Assembly (NCBI GenBank): GCA_022842465.1
Contig: JALHPN010000005.1
Coordinates: 49,749 to 113,748, forward strand
Source: Polyangiaceae bacterium
GTDB taxonomy: Bacteria > Myxococcota_A > Polyangia > Polyangiales > Polyangiaceae
Length of the DNA: 64,000 bases
Direction: 5' to 3'
In this document: positions 24,681 to 32,993 of the stretch, piece by piece
Layout of the letters: each line of letters begins with the position of its first letter
Position numbering within the stretch: position 1 is the stretch's first letter
The notes under the pieces: model-generated
What the model saw: only the letters and a program-made list of their open reading frames with translations
Database searches by the model: none
What the model was told of the DNA's origin: nothing
Translations under genes and position numbers: made by a program

Positions 24681-26378
24681 TCAGAACGGCACAGGTGCGG
24701 CGTTCTCGCTCGGGCTCGCCGGGTGGAGCTCGAGCCAGCGGACCATCGCCGAGCCGGCGTGCTGGCCGTAGTCGATGCGGAGCTGCAGGTCCACGGAGCT
24801 CCCGGGGAGCGCGCCGCGTACGACCTCCGGCGCCGCGAAGACGTGCATCGGGGCCTTGCCGGGTAGGAGCTGGTGCCGCAGCAGGAACGCGATCGCCCGC
24901 GAGAGCTCGTCGTCCAGCGCGAGCTCTTCCGTCGAAGGTGCGGCGCTCGCCACCCGCTGTCGGCGCACGACGGCGAGCGTCGCCCCGGCCGCCTCGCCCC
25001 GGCTCGCGGCTGGCGTCAGCCGGGGCGTGATGACGGGCCCGACGCCGAACGAGCCGTCACCGTCGAACGGCGAGTCGTCCTCCCCCTGCTGGAGCGCGCG
25101 CTGGTACGCGTGCCAGTGAGAGCAGAAGGCGAGGGCCTCCGGGTCGGGCGCGCGGTCCCACAGCTCGTCGAGGGCCTGACACGTCCAGTGCTCCTCGCTC
25201 CAGTAGTAGCGGCTCCCGAAGAACGACCAGCCCTTCGTGACGAGATGGCGGAGCGCACGCTGGGCGGCGTCGAGGTCCTTCGGATCGTGCGTCACCGCGT
25301 GGGCCCGCGCGAGGGCGAGCGCCGCCTCGCCGGTGAAGTACAGGTACTGGACGTCGATCGGCTTGCCGCTCGCGCGATCGAACATGTGCATGAGCTCGCC
25401 GTCCTCGCGCTGCTGCGCGCGGAGGAACGCGGCGAGGGCCTTCACCGTCGGGAGGTACGACGCGTCCGCGCCCGTACGCGCGAGCTCCGTGAAGGCGATG
25501 AGGGCGAGCGCGTTCGAGCCGACGTCCGCCTGCTCCCAGTCCGTGATGCAGCGCTCCTTCCCGCAGGCGACGAGCACGTCGTCGCGCATGTGGGACGCCG
25601 CGCGGATGGCGGCATACCGGACGACGGGATCGTCGAGGACGGCCGCGGCTTGCGCCAGGAAGAACGTGGCGCCCGCGTGGCGAGGCCAGTTGTACCCGGG
25701 GATCGTCTTGTTCGTCGGCGCGTCGACGAGGTAGCGGTAGGCGCCGGCGTCGTCGACGATGCGCGCGAGGTAGTGGGCGGCCTCGCGGACGCCCGTGAGC
25801 ACGTCCTCGCGCCCGAGGGACTCTTTCGTGATGCGCTCGTCGGGTGGCCGCGCGCCCACGACACGACGTTCGAAGCGCACCCGCTCGAACGAGCCGCGCT
25901 TCTCGAGCTCCGAGACCGGGACGCCGAGATCCTTCGCGAGCAGCCACATCACCGTCGCGCGGTGCACGCCGAGACCGAGGCTCGGATCCAGGAAGCTCGC
26001 CCCGTGGTCGTAGGCCTGCGCGTGGAGCAGATCGTCGACCGTCGCGAACGCCTCCCGTCCGTCGAACGTGGCCATCACGCCCTCGCGCCCTGCGACGAGG
26101 CCGAGCGCGAAGAACGGGCCGTCCTCCACGAGCGGCCCGCGACCCACGACACGCTCGTCGACGATCGTGACGTCCGAGACGAGCGGCGCGGCGCCGGCCT
26201 CCCGTGGGCGTCGGATTCTCCTGGCGACGCGCTCTCCCGAACGCCACGCGCTCTCGACGACGGTAGCCTCCGCCTCGGGGACGAACGTGAGAGACGCCCA
26301 CCCGCGCACGCCGACGAGCACGGTGAAGAGCACCACCGCGTACGCGGCGAAGAGGCGCGAGAGCGCGCGTTCGCTCAC
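24681..26378 (-). CDS. Membrane-anchored helical-toroid-like protein of unknown function
   Basis: The protein has 565 residues, starting with GTG that overlaps the stop of the 136-residue gene upstream (GTGA). It begins with a signal anchor (LFAAYAVVLFTVLVGV). Residues 25-200 hold a beta-rich domain (GREGVMATFDGREAFATVDDLL). From about residue 225 the sequence is a series of paired helices (REAAHYLARIVDDAGAYRYLVDA, WEQADVGSNALALIAFTELART, YLYFTGEAALALARAHAVT) with conserved aromatics, like the alpha/alpha toroids of glycoside hydrolases and terpene cyclases. A catalytic acid pair could not be assigned. A role in polymer or glycan processing is a guess; the neighbours give no substrate. Confidence 0.75.
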   Translation of the reverse strand: MSERALSRLFAAYAVVLFTVLVGVRGWASLTFVPEAEATVVESAWRSGERVARRIRRPREAGAAPLVSDVTIVDERVVGRGPLVEDGPFFALGLVAGREGVMATFDGREAFATVDDLLHAQAYDHGASFLDPSLGLGVHRATVMWLLAKDLGVPVSELEKRGSFERVRFERRVVGARPPDERITKESLGREDVLTGVREAAHYLARIVDDAGAYRYLVDAPTNKTIPGYNWPRHAGATFFLAQAAAVLDDPVVRYAAIRAASHMRDDVLVACGKERCITDWEQADVGSNALALIAFTELARTGADASYLPTVKALAAFLRAQQREDGELMHMFDRASGKPIDVQYLYFTGEAALALARAHAVTHDPKDLDAAQRALRHLVTKGWSFFGSRYYWSEEHWTCQALDELWDRAPDPEALAFCSHWHAYQRALQQGEDDSPFDGDGSFGVGPVITPRLTPAASRGEAAGATLAVVRRQRVASAAPSTEELALDDELSRAIAFLLRHQLLPGKAPMHVFAAPEVVRGALPGSSVDLQLRIDYGQHAGSAMVRWLELHPASPSENAAPVPF

Positions 26379-26785
26379 GGGTCCACGTCTCGCGCGCGAG
26401 GGCCCACCCACGCGAGCTCCACGGCGGGGAGCACGACCAGGTACGGGAACACGAGCGCCGCGACGAGACCGAAGATCGCCGCCCCGCCCTTGCCGACGGG
26501 GCCGTAGACGCCGCCCAGCCAGCCCGCGGTCGCGACGAGGAGGACGACGGCGATCATCCCCAGCGCGAGGACGACGAAGCCGGCCGCCCGCGTCAGCGTC
26601 TCGGCGAGGCGGTGGGCGACGAGGAGCGACGTTCCGGACGCGGCGAGGAGCGCGCTCACGAGCGCGCCGCCGGCGTCCACCGGCCACCACCGCGTCGGCA
26701 GGCCGCGGAAGACGCCCCACGCGACGAGGCCCGCGACGAGGACGTTCACCACGCCGAAGAAGACGCGCCCGCGCTTCTCTTCCAT
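26375..26785 (-). CDS. Small multi-pass membrane protein
   Basis: A 136-residue protein with ATG at 26785. Four hydrophobic helices follow closely (FFGVVNVLVAGLVAWGVF, AGGALVSALLAASGTSLLV, AAGFVVLALGMIAVVLLVAT, AIFGLVAALVFPYLVVLPAV). It ends in a short basic tail. It is coupled by a 4-base overlap to the toroid-like protein downstream, so they may work as a pair. No family was recognised. The Uma2 remnant diverges from it. Confidence 0.75.
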   Translation of the reverse strand: MEEKRGRVFFGVVNVLVAGLVAWGVFRGLPTRWWPVDAGGALVSALLAASGTSLLVAHRLAETLTRAAGFVVLALGMIAVVLLVATAGWLGGVYGPVGKGGAAIFGLVAALVFPYLVVLPAVELAWVGPRARDVDP

Positions 26786-26894
26786 GGGCGGCGTTGTCCC
26801 CCCGCGGGGACGCGGGGGCAAGCGTTTAGGAGACGTCGACTCGCTCCCGACACGTCGGGACGGCGCCGCTGCGTCGACGGAGGGGCGAGCGAGG

Positions 26895-27050
26895 GACTGG
26901 CTCGTCGATCCCGACGCGAAGACGGTCGAAGTCCTCCTGCTGGAGGGGTCCAGCTACCGCCTCCTCGACATCTTCGAGGGGAGCGGCGCGGTCTCGGCCC
27001 CGCCCTTCGACGCCGTGCCGCTCGAGCTCGCCGCGCTCTGGGCGCGCTGA
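26895..27050 (+). pseudogene. C-terminal remnant of a Uma2-family (DUF820) nuclease
   Basis: The last 51 codons before the stop at 27050 read DWLVDPDAKTVEVLLLEG, then YRLLDIFEG, then PPFDAVPLELAALW. This is the typical end of Uma2-family proteins, which have a restriction-endonuclease-like fold (WIVDPxxxxVEVxxL, then PPFDAxxxxLxxLW). The catalytic core, which needs a further 120 or so residues upstream, is missing: the sequence before 26895 belongs to the start region of the divergent membrane gene. It is therefore a truncated relic rather than a working gene. Confidence 0.7.
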
Positions 27051-27062
27051 GCACGAAGGGCC

Positions 27063-28565
27063 CTAGAACTGTCCGTAGATGAAGGGCTCGGCCTTCGCGC
27101 CTGCGGCGGCGTGGAGGATCCAGGCGCAGACGGCGAGGACGGTGCCCTGGACGACCGCCGGGCTCACGACGAAGGCGTCGCGGACGCGCTCGTACGTCCG
27201 GCGCGGGACGAAGTGCACGACCATTCCGAACGCGAGGACGGCGAGCACCTTCGGGGCGAGGTTCGTCGTCCCCGCGGTGAGCTTCGCGAGGCGGCCGAGG
27301 ATCAGGCTCGCGTGCGCGAACGTCGGCGCTCGGAAGAAGACCCACGCGAAGCACACGAACTGGAAGGTCGCGAAGACGGACAAGGCGTGCCGGAGCGGCG
27401 AGGGACCGTGGGCGTCCTCCTCCGCCGCGCGCCTCGTCACGGCCGCCGTCCCGCCGCGCCGCGACCACGCGCGATTCACCGCGAGCGCCCCGCCGTGGAG
27501 CGCGCCCCAGATGACGAAGTTCCACGAGGCGCCGTGCCATAGGCCGCCGAGCACCATCGTGAGCATCAGGTTCCGGTACGTGAACCACGTGCTCGTGCGG
27601 TTGCCGCCGAGCGGCACGTAGAGGTAGTCGCGTAGCCAGGAGGAGAGCGAGATGTGCCAGCGGCGCCAGAACTCCTGCAGGCTCGCCGAGGTGTAGGGCG
27701 CGTCGAAGTTCTTCGGCAGCTCGTAGCCGAAGAGCTTCGCGCTCCCGATCGCGACGTCGCTGTAGCCCGAGAAATCGGCGTAGATCTTGATCGCGTAGGC
27801 GTAGACGCCGACGAGCACCTCGAGCGACGAGTAGCGCTCCGGGCTCTCGAAGACGCGGTTCACGAGGTTGATCGAGAGCGTGTCGCCGATGACGATCTTC
27901 TTGAAGAGGCCCTGCGCGATGAGGAAGAGCCCCTCCGTCCTCATCGCGTCGGAGGCGACGGGCTCTCTCGCGAGCTGCGGGAGCATCGTCTTCGGCCGGA
28001 CGATCGGCCCCGCGACGAGGTGCGGGAAGAACGCGACGAAGAGGAGGTAGTCCATGTACCGATCCGCGGGCGGGATCTCGCGGCGGTACACGTCGATCGT
28101 GTAGCTCATCGTCTCGAACGTGAAGAACGAGATCCCGAACGGGAGCACGAGCCGCACGTGCACGGGGCTCACGGTCAGGCCCGCCCAGCGGAGCACCTCG
28201 ACGACGGAGTCGACGGCGAAGTTGAAGTACTTGAAGAGCGCGAGGACGCCCAGGTAGTAGACGACGGACGCGAGGAGGAGGAGCTTCCGCTTGCGCGGAT
28301 CCTCCGTGCGACCGAGCGTGCGGCCGATCCAGAAGTCGAGCGTGCTGCCGCAGAAGATGATCGCCACGCAGAGCACCGTCCACGGGACCGGCCCGAGCGG
28401 CAGGATGTCCCGCTGATCGAGCGCGGCGTCGTACGTCCCGACGACGTAGAAGACGTAGCTGGCGACGAGGAGGAAGAGCGGCCGGAGCGGGTGACGGCGG
28501 AGCGACCAGAACCCGACGTACGTGACGAGCAGGAAGAGGCCGTAGAGAGGGCTGTTGAAGAGCAT
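27063..28565 (-). CDS. MBOAT family O-acyltransferase, AlgI-like
   Basis: This 500-residue protein has about ten membrane helices. Visible MBOAT features are PFGISFFTFETMSYTIDVYR at about 146-165, FVAFFPHLVAGPI, FADFSGYSDVAIG-like IYADFSGYSDVAIG, EFWRRWHISLSSWLRDYLY and GGLWHGASWNF with the conserved catalytic His. AlgI-type enzymes move an acyl group across the inner membrane for O-acetylation of an exopolysaccharide, together with SGNH-fold partners. The SGNH hydrolase gene at 28663 starts 97 bases away on the other strand, which fits such a pair. The polysaccharide is not known. Confidence 0.93.
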   Translation of the reverse strand: MLFNSPLYGLFLLVTYVGFWSLRRHPLRPLFLLVASYVFYVVGTYDAALDQRDILPLGPVPWTVLCVAIIFCGSTLDFWIGRTLGRTEDPRKRKLLLLASVVYYLGVLALFKYFNFAVDSVVEVLRWAGLTVSPVHVRLVLPFGISFFTFETMSYTIDVYRREIPPADRYMDYLLFVAFFPHLVAGPIVRPKTMLPQLAREPVASDAMRTEGLFLIAQGLFKKIVIGDTLSINLVNRVFESPERYSSLEVLVGVYAYAIKIYADFSGYSDVAIGSAKLFGYELPKNFDAPYTSASLQEFWRRWHISLSSWLRDYLYVPLGGNRTSTWFTYRNLMLTMVLGGLWHGASWNFVIWGALHGGALAVNRAWSRRGGTAAVTRRAAEEDAHGPSPLRHALSVFATFQFVCFAWVFFRAPTFAHASLILGRLAKLTAGTTNLAPKVLAVLAFGMVVHFVPRRTYERVRDAFVVSPAVVQGTVLAVCAWILHAAAGAKAEPFIYGQF

Positions 28566-28662
28566 CGGCCGGGCTCGGCGGGACGAGAAATCCGGCGCAT
28601 CCTACCGCGTTCGCGGGGGAGTGCGAGGGCCCACCGGCGGTGCTAGCCTGCGCCTCCCTGCC

Positions 28663-30111
28663 GTGAGCCATCCTCTCCTCGGCAAGACGAGCGCGACCGC
28701 CGCCGTGATGCTCGCCTTGCTCGCCGTTCCGTACGCCCACCCGAAGCTCGCTCCCCTCCGCGTGGTCCGCGCGCCCTGGGAGCCCCCGCCCGTCACCGCG
28801 GTCGCGGAGCCCGAAGCGCCGACGAGCACGCCCGTCCTCACCCACGGGGAGACGAAGCTCGAGGCGTCGAAGAACGAGGCCACCGTCACGAACGCGCTCC
28901 CCGACAAGCCGGCCGGCGGGGCGCCGGCGCCCGCACCTGCCGCTCTTCTGCCTGCGAAGGGGAAAGCCGCGCTCGCCGTCGAGGATCCGTCGGGCAAGGC
29001 GCTCGATGCGTTCTACGCGCAGCTCGCCAAGACACGCGCGAAGCAGCCGGGCGCCGTCACCCGCGTCATGCACCACGGCGACAGCGTGATCACGAGCGAC
29101 TACATCTCCGGCACGCTCCGCCGGAAGATGCAGGCCGAGTGGGGGGATGCGGGGCACGGCTTCCTCCTCGTGGCGAACCCCTGGGAGTGGTACTTCCACA
29201 ACGACGTCGGGCACGGAGCGGGGGAGGGCTGGAGCTCGAGCCGCATCGTCGGGCCGCTCGTGAAGGACGGCATGTACGGCCTCGGCGGCGTCACCTTCAC
29301 GGGACAGCCAGGCGCGACGGCGTGGTTCAGCACGTCCGATCGGACGTCCTTCGGGAAGAAGGTGTCGCGCTTCGACGTCTACTACCTCGAGACGGCGTCC
29401 GGGGGCGAGGTCGAGGTCAAGGTCGCGAGCGCGAGCCTGAACGAACGCTTCTCGACGAAGGGGGAGGGGGGCAAGGTCTCGCGGGTGAAGTCGATCCCCG
29501 TCCCGGACGGCGAGGCGAAGCTCCAGCTCAAGGTCGCGTCGGGGACGCCGCGCCTCTTCGGGGTCGCGCTCGAGCGCGACGTGCCCGGCGTCGTCTACGA
29601 CGCGATCGGGATCAACGGCGCGCGCGCGGAGCTCTGGAACGGGATGGATGGCGCGCACTGGGGCGAGCAGATGCAGCTCCGGAAGCCGTCGCTCGTCGTC
29701 CTCCAGTTCGGCACGAACGAGAGCGAAGCCCCGGGCATCGCGGGCAACTACGAGGCGACGCTGAAGGCCGTCGTCGACAAGCTCAAGGCCGCAGCGCCGA
29801 ACGCGTCGATCCTCGTCCTCGCCCCGCTCGACCGCGCCGAGAACACCGAGGGCGGGATGCGGACCAAGCCCGTGATCAAGAAGCTCGTCGCCGCTCAACG
29901 GAACGTGGCGCGCGACACGGGCGTCGCGTTCTGGAACACCTTCGAGGCGATGGGCGGCGAGGGCTCGATGGCGACCTGGGTGAAGAAGGGGCTCGCGGGG
30001 AGCGATCTCACGCACCCCTCGCCGCAGGGCGCGGAGATCATCGGCGACCTCCTCTACCGCTCGCTCTCGGCGGGCTTCGACACCTGGCGCGCCGCCCACG
30101 GCATGCCCTGA
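28663..30111 (+). CDS. Secreted SGNH/GDSL-family hydrolase or O-acetyltransferase
   Basis: The 482-residue protein probably starts at GTG 28663, which leaves room for the divergent MBOAT promoter; an N-terminal hydrophobic segment (ATAAVMLALLAVPYA) is a signal or anchor. A Pro/Ala/Lys linker of about 80 residues follows. The SGNH domain has block I MHHGDSVITSD (Ser141), a beta-sandwich insert, then GINGAR, LQFGTNESE (Gly and Asn of blocks II-III) and the Asp-x-x-His block SDLTHPSPQG near the C-terminus. Like AlgX/AlgJ, it could transfer or remove acetyl groups. It is a paralogue of the protein at 38503, with the same motif order and insert. Confidence 0.85.
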   Translation: MSHPLLGKTSATAAVMLALLAVPYAHPKLAPLRVVRAPWEPPPVTAVAEPEAPTSTPVLTHGETKLEASKNEATVTNALPDKPAGGAPAPAPAALLPAKGKAALAVEDPSGKALDAFYAQLAKTRAKQPGAVTRVMHHGDSVITSDYISGTLRRKMQAEWGDAGHGFLLVANPWEWYFHNDVGHGAGEGWSSSRIVGPLVKDGMYGLGGVTFTGQPGATAWFSTSDRTSFGKKVSRFDVYYLETASGGEVEVKVASASLNERFSTKGEGGKVSRVKSIPVPDGEAKLQLKVASGTPRLFGVALERDVPGVVYDAIGINGARAELWNGMDGAHWGEQMQLRKPSLVVLQFGTNESEAPGIAGNYEATLKAVVDKLKAAAPNASILVLAPLDRAENTEGGMRTKPVIKKLVAAQRNVARDTGVAFWNTFEAMGGEGSMATWVKKGLAGSDLTHPSPQGAEIIGDLLYRSLSAGFDTWRAAHGMP

Positions 30112-30120
30112 ACGTCCCGC

Positions 30121-30969
30121 TCACTCGGCGGCGAACGTGATCGCGCGACGGTCTCTGGCGAGGCCGAGCTCGACGCGCACGAGGACGCGCCCCGCGCTCG
30201 GGAGCGAGAGCACGACCGTGCTCCCCGGGCGAACGAAGACGGTCTCGGCGTCGGGGAGGCGCTTGTCCGTGGGGAGTACGGGCGCATACGCCTGAACTCG
30301 GAGGACGTGACGCTCCTCTGCCTGGGCGACCGTGATGCGGAGCTTGTCGGCCCCAGGCGGCACGTCGACGGAGTACCACTCGGACACGGAGCGGCACAGG
30401 GTCGGCGTGATCGTCCGTGGGAGCGCGCCGAGCTCGTGAGGTGTCGTCGGGCCGTAGTTCGCGCCGTACCCGTCGTCGTCGTCGGCGCAGCCTTCGACGA
30501 TGGCGTACGTGCAGGCGATCGTGTCGGGCGTCAGATCGAGACACGAGCCAGACGCGATCTGGCTGGCGCAGACCGCGGCGAGGGCCTCGTTCACGAACGG
30601 CGCATCCGCATCCTCGGCGTACTTCGCTTCGTAATGCCGCATGCAGTCGGCGTAACTCGTGCCGCACGCCGCGAACGGGCTCGCGCACGTGGACGCGCAG
30701 TCGCCGCCGTGGAGACGAGCGCACGCCACCTCGACGGGACATCTCGCGGCTGTCCGCGCGGCGTCGGCGCCGGCCACGTAGCTGCTGCCGCCGCTCCCGC
30801 AGGTCTGGCCGCCGGCGCTCCCGGACGTCTGGCCCTCGGCGCTGCCGGAGGGCAGCGTTCCCGCCGGGCCCGCGGCCGGAGCGTCCAGCCCCGTCGCCGC
30901 CGAGCCCCCGCAGGCGGCGAGCAGGACGAACGAGACGGACAGCGGGACCGAGCGAGTGGTGGCGCGCAT
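30121..30969 (-). CDS. Cys-rich lipoprotein with PPC-like C-terminal domain
   Basis: This encodes 282 residues. The ATG at 30969 gives a lipoprotein signal (SVSFVLLAACGGS; lipidated Cys near residue 20). A low-complexity linker repeats the S-G-S-A-x-G-Q-T unit. The middle, residues 75-175, has about ten Cys (CPVEVACARLHGGDC, CASPFAACGTSYADC), likely disulfide-bonded. The end resembles a bacterial pre-peptidase (PPC) beta-sandwich (EWYSVDVPPGADKLRITV). Cys-rich lipoproteins of this make-up are common in myxobacteria; function is unknown. It is convergent with the SGNH gene (9-base gap). Confidence 0.75.
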   Translation of the reverse strand: MRATTRSVPLSVSFVLLAACGGSAATGLDAPAAGPAGTLPSGSAEGQTSGSAGGQTCGSGGSSYVAGADAARTAARCPVEVACARLHGGDCASTCASPFAACGTSYADCMRHYEAKYAEDADAPFVNEALAAVCASQIASGSCLDLTPDTIACTYAIVEGCADDDDGYGANYGPTTPHELGALPRTITPTLCRSVSEWYSVDVPPGADKLRITVAQAEERHVLRVQAYAPVLPTDKRLPDAETVFVRPGSTVVLSLPSAGRVLVRVELGLARDRRAITFAAE

Positions 30970-31085
30970 GCCCCCTTCGTGGAGCCACCCGGCCGCTTTT
31001 CTGATGCCTTGGGACCGCGTGGTACGAATCCTTCGATGCCGCACGTGCGTGGAATCGAGACAAGCCCCTGGCTAACATCAGGAAA

Positions 31086-31559
31086 ATGGTCGCTCGCCGT
31101 CCGCTCAGCCGCTCCGTGCTCCCCGTCGTCGCGGCCCTCGGGGTCGGTGTCGCCGCGTGCGAGACGCGCCGAGCGGCCGTCGCCGCTACCCCGTCGTCCT
31201 CCGCGATCGCGACCCCAGAACCCGCGCCTCGCCCGGTCGCGACGCTCCCGGAGGCCGCGCGCTTCGGCGCGGCGAACCTCGCATGCTCCGGCTCGGGCGG
31301 CGGCGACGGCACCATGCGCGTGGCCGATGCCCGGCGTTTCGTCGCGTCCGCGGTCGTCGTCGCCGATCCGAACGACGGCTGGAGCTATGCGCCCTGGTGC
31401 AGCGGCACGATCGCCGTCGACGGGGTCGCGCGGGCGCTCGAGCTCTATTTCGGGGGCCGCGGGCGCCTCGCCACGGACGGCGGGAGCGTCGTCTTCGCGT
31501 TCGACCCCGAGCTCGTCGTGCTCTCCCGCGCGACGCCGGCGCGGCCCACCGCTCCCTAG
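31086..31559 (+). CDS. Small predicted lipoprotein
   Basis: A 157-residue protein with a signal peptide whose core is VLPVVAALGVGVAAC, lipidated at Cys25. A Pro/Ala/Ser linker is followed by one compact domain of about 95 residues (FGAANLACSGSGGGDGTMRV, then WSYAPWCSGTIAVDGVARALELYFGGRG) with two Cys that could pair. No family was recognised. It is divergent from the Cys-rich lipoprotein across a 116-base, lower-G+C interval that must hold both promoters. Its stop lies in a CTAG repeat shared with the convergent gene. Confidence 0.65.
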   Translation: MVARRPLSRSVLPVVAALGVGVAACETRRAAVAATPSSSAIATPEPAPRPVATLPEAARFGAANLACSGSGGGDGTMRVADARRFVASAVVVADPNDGWSYAPWCSGTIAVDGVARALELYFGGRGRLATDGGSVVFAFDPELVVLSRATPARPTAP

Positions 31560-31567
31560 CTAGCTAG
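31556..31567. repeat. Triple CTAG repeat forming stops of two convergent genes
   Basis: CTAGCTAGCTAG is a perfect palindrome. The plus-strand gene ends with TAG at 31557-31559 and the minus-strand gene with TAG read from 31564-31566, so both genes stop inside it. TAG is present repeatedly on both strands. Confidence 0.6.
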
Positions 31568-32844
31568 TCGCCGGCCGTGATCCCGTAGTGGACGCGGTAC
31601 TCGACGCGTGCGTCGCCGTCCCCGAAGCTCGTCGCCGCCTGCGGGGTCGTGCGCGTGACGACCTCGCTGAACTCGGAGGGCACGATCGGCGTCGTCGACG
31701 ACCCGAGGCTGCCCGTGACGCCGCAGCGGAGCCGGTCGCCTTCGACGAGCTCGATGTCCTCCGCCCAGTAGAGCTTGTAGGAGCAGAAGTCGGGGTTCCC
31801 CTGCGGTCCGAGCGCGCCGCGCGTGCACTGCGACGAGATCCCGGAGCGACCGGACCACATGAGCGGGTTCTCGAGCGCGATCTCGCGGTCGTTCACGGAG
31901 CACCGCGCGCCGAGGTTCCAGACGCCGTCCGCGTGGCGGTAGATGTCGATGCGGTCGAAGGCCACGCGTGCGCGCCACGGCGCGACCCACTCGATGGTCT
32001 CGTCGGTGGGGACGCACGCGCGCGGGATGCTCCGGTACTCCACGAACACGGGCACCGGGTCGCCGCTCTGGCGATACGCCTTCGAGATCTCCTCCTCGCC
32101 CTGCGCGAAGATCGCCTCGCCGTCGACCGGCTCGAGGCCGCGGCCCTGCGATGCCACCGAGAGGCCGTTCTCCTCCGCGAACTTCTTCACGCCACCCTTG
32201 GCGAAGAAGAGGCGCGCCTTCACGCTCGCCGTGAAGCGCTTCTTGTCCGCGTGGAGCACGAGCTCGTACGAGCGCCCGTAGTAGATCCGCGCGATGTACC
32301 AGATGGCGCCCTTGGGCATGTCCTTCCGGATCTGCGTCGCGTCGTCGACCTCGGCGAAGTTCACGAGCTGCGACGCGCGATAGCTCGCGAAGCGCGACTC
32401 GCTGCCCTTGTCTCCGCTGGCGCTGAAGCCCCACGACTTGGCCGAGGCTCCGATGTTCGCGTCGGTCGAACGGCGCGACTCCATCGCGACGAGGCTGTGC
32501 TCCATCCGGTGCAGCCCCTGCTTCCGGATCGCTCCCTCCGGGAAGAGGGTCCTTCCGCTCTCGCCCGCGAAGGACTCGAAGCGCGCGTCGACGGGGCGTC
32601 CGAGGTGGCTCTCGCTGATCCCGAGCGGCGCGCTCGCGAGGAGCGTCACCGGCGCGTTCACCGCCGCCGCGTCGCAGCCCGGCCCCGAAGGCGCGGGCGC
32701 CGCCTCGGCGGGCTCTTTCACCTCTTCGACCGGCATCGTGTTGGTGCCGGGATCGGAGGGGAGGGCAGGCGCCGCGCAGGCGCCCACGACGAGGGCGAGC
32801 GTGGCGAGGACTGCGGCCCGGACGCTGGTGGGGGACAGGCGCAT
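31564..32844 (-). CDS. Lipoprotein with possible MACPF/CDC-like core
   Basis: This encodes 426 residues; ATG 32844 gives signal peptide AAVLATLALVVGACAAP with lipidated Cys near residue 23 (a start at 32856 adds four residues). A long central domain (about 120-300) alternates strands and helices: IWYIARIYYGRSYELVLHAD, then RFTASVKARLFFAKGG, then GLSVASQGRGLEP and PVPVFVEYRSIP. The YGR strand, the helix-forming stretch and the closing strand recall the core of thiol-activated cytolysin/MACPF proteins, but this is a resemblance by eye. A C-terminal beta domain has three Cys. It could be a pore-forming effector or simply a surface lipoprotein. Confidence 0.65.
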   Translation of the reverse strand: MRLSPTSVRAAVLATLALVVGACAAPALPSDPGTNTMPVEEVKEPAEAAPAPSGPGCDAAAVNAPVTLLASAPLGISESHLGRPVDARFESFAGESGRTLFPEGAIRKQGLHRMEHSLVAMESRRSTDANIGASAKSWGFSASGDKGSESRFASYRASQLVNFAEVDDATQIRKDMPKGAIWYIARIYYGRSYELVLHADKKRFTASVKARLFFAKGGVKKFAEENGLSVASQGRGLEPVDGEAIFAQGEEEISKAYRQSGDPVPVFVEYRSIPRACVPTDETIEWVAPWRARVAFDRIDIYRHADGVWNLGARCSVNDREIALENPLMWSGRSGISSQCTRGALGPQGNPDFCSYKLYWAEDIELVEGDRLRCGVTGSLGSSTTPIVPSEFSEVVTRTTPQAATSFGDGDARVEYRVHYGITAGD

Positions 32845-32993
32845 ACTTGCCCACATGCAATCGCGGTACCCACCGCCTGCCAGTTGTTCGGCCCGCGCGG
32901 GATGCCCGAGGCGCGCGAAGCGCGATCTCGAATCGAGAAGCCGCTTCTCGGATGGGGACGCGGCGTCGTGGCGTTCCCGGAGGTCGCGCCCGA

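Noticed and set aside
26746..30099. Minus-strand open frame of 1117 codons
   Set aside because: It crosses the MBOAT and SGNH genes in the wrong frame; both of those have catalytic motifs.
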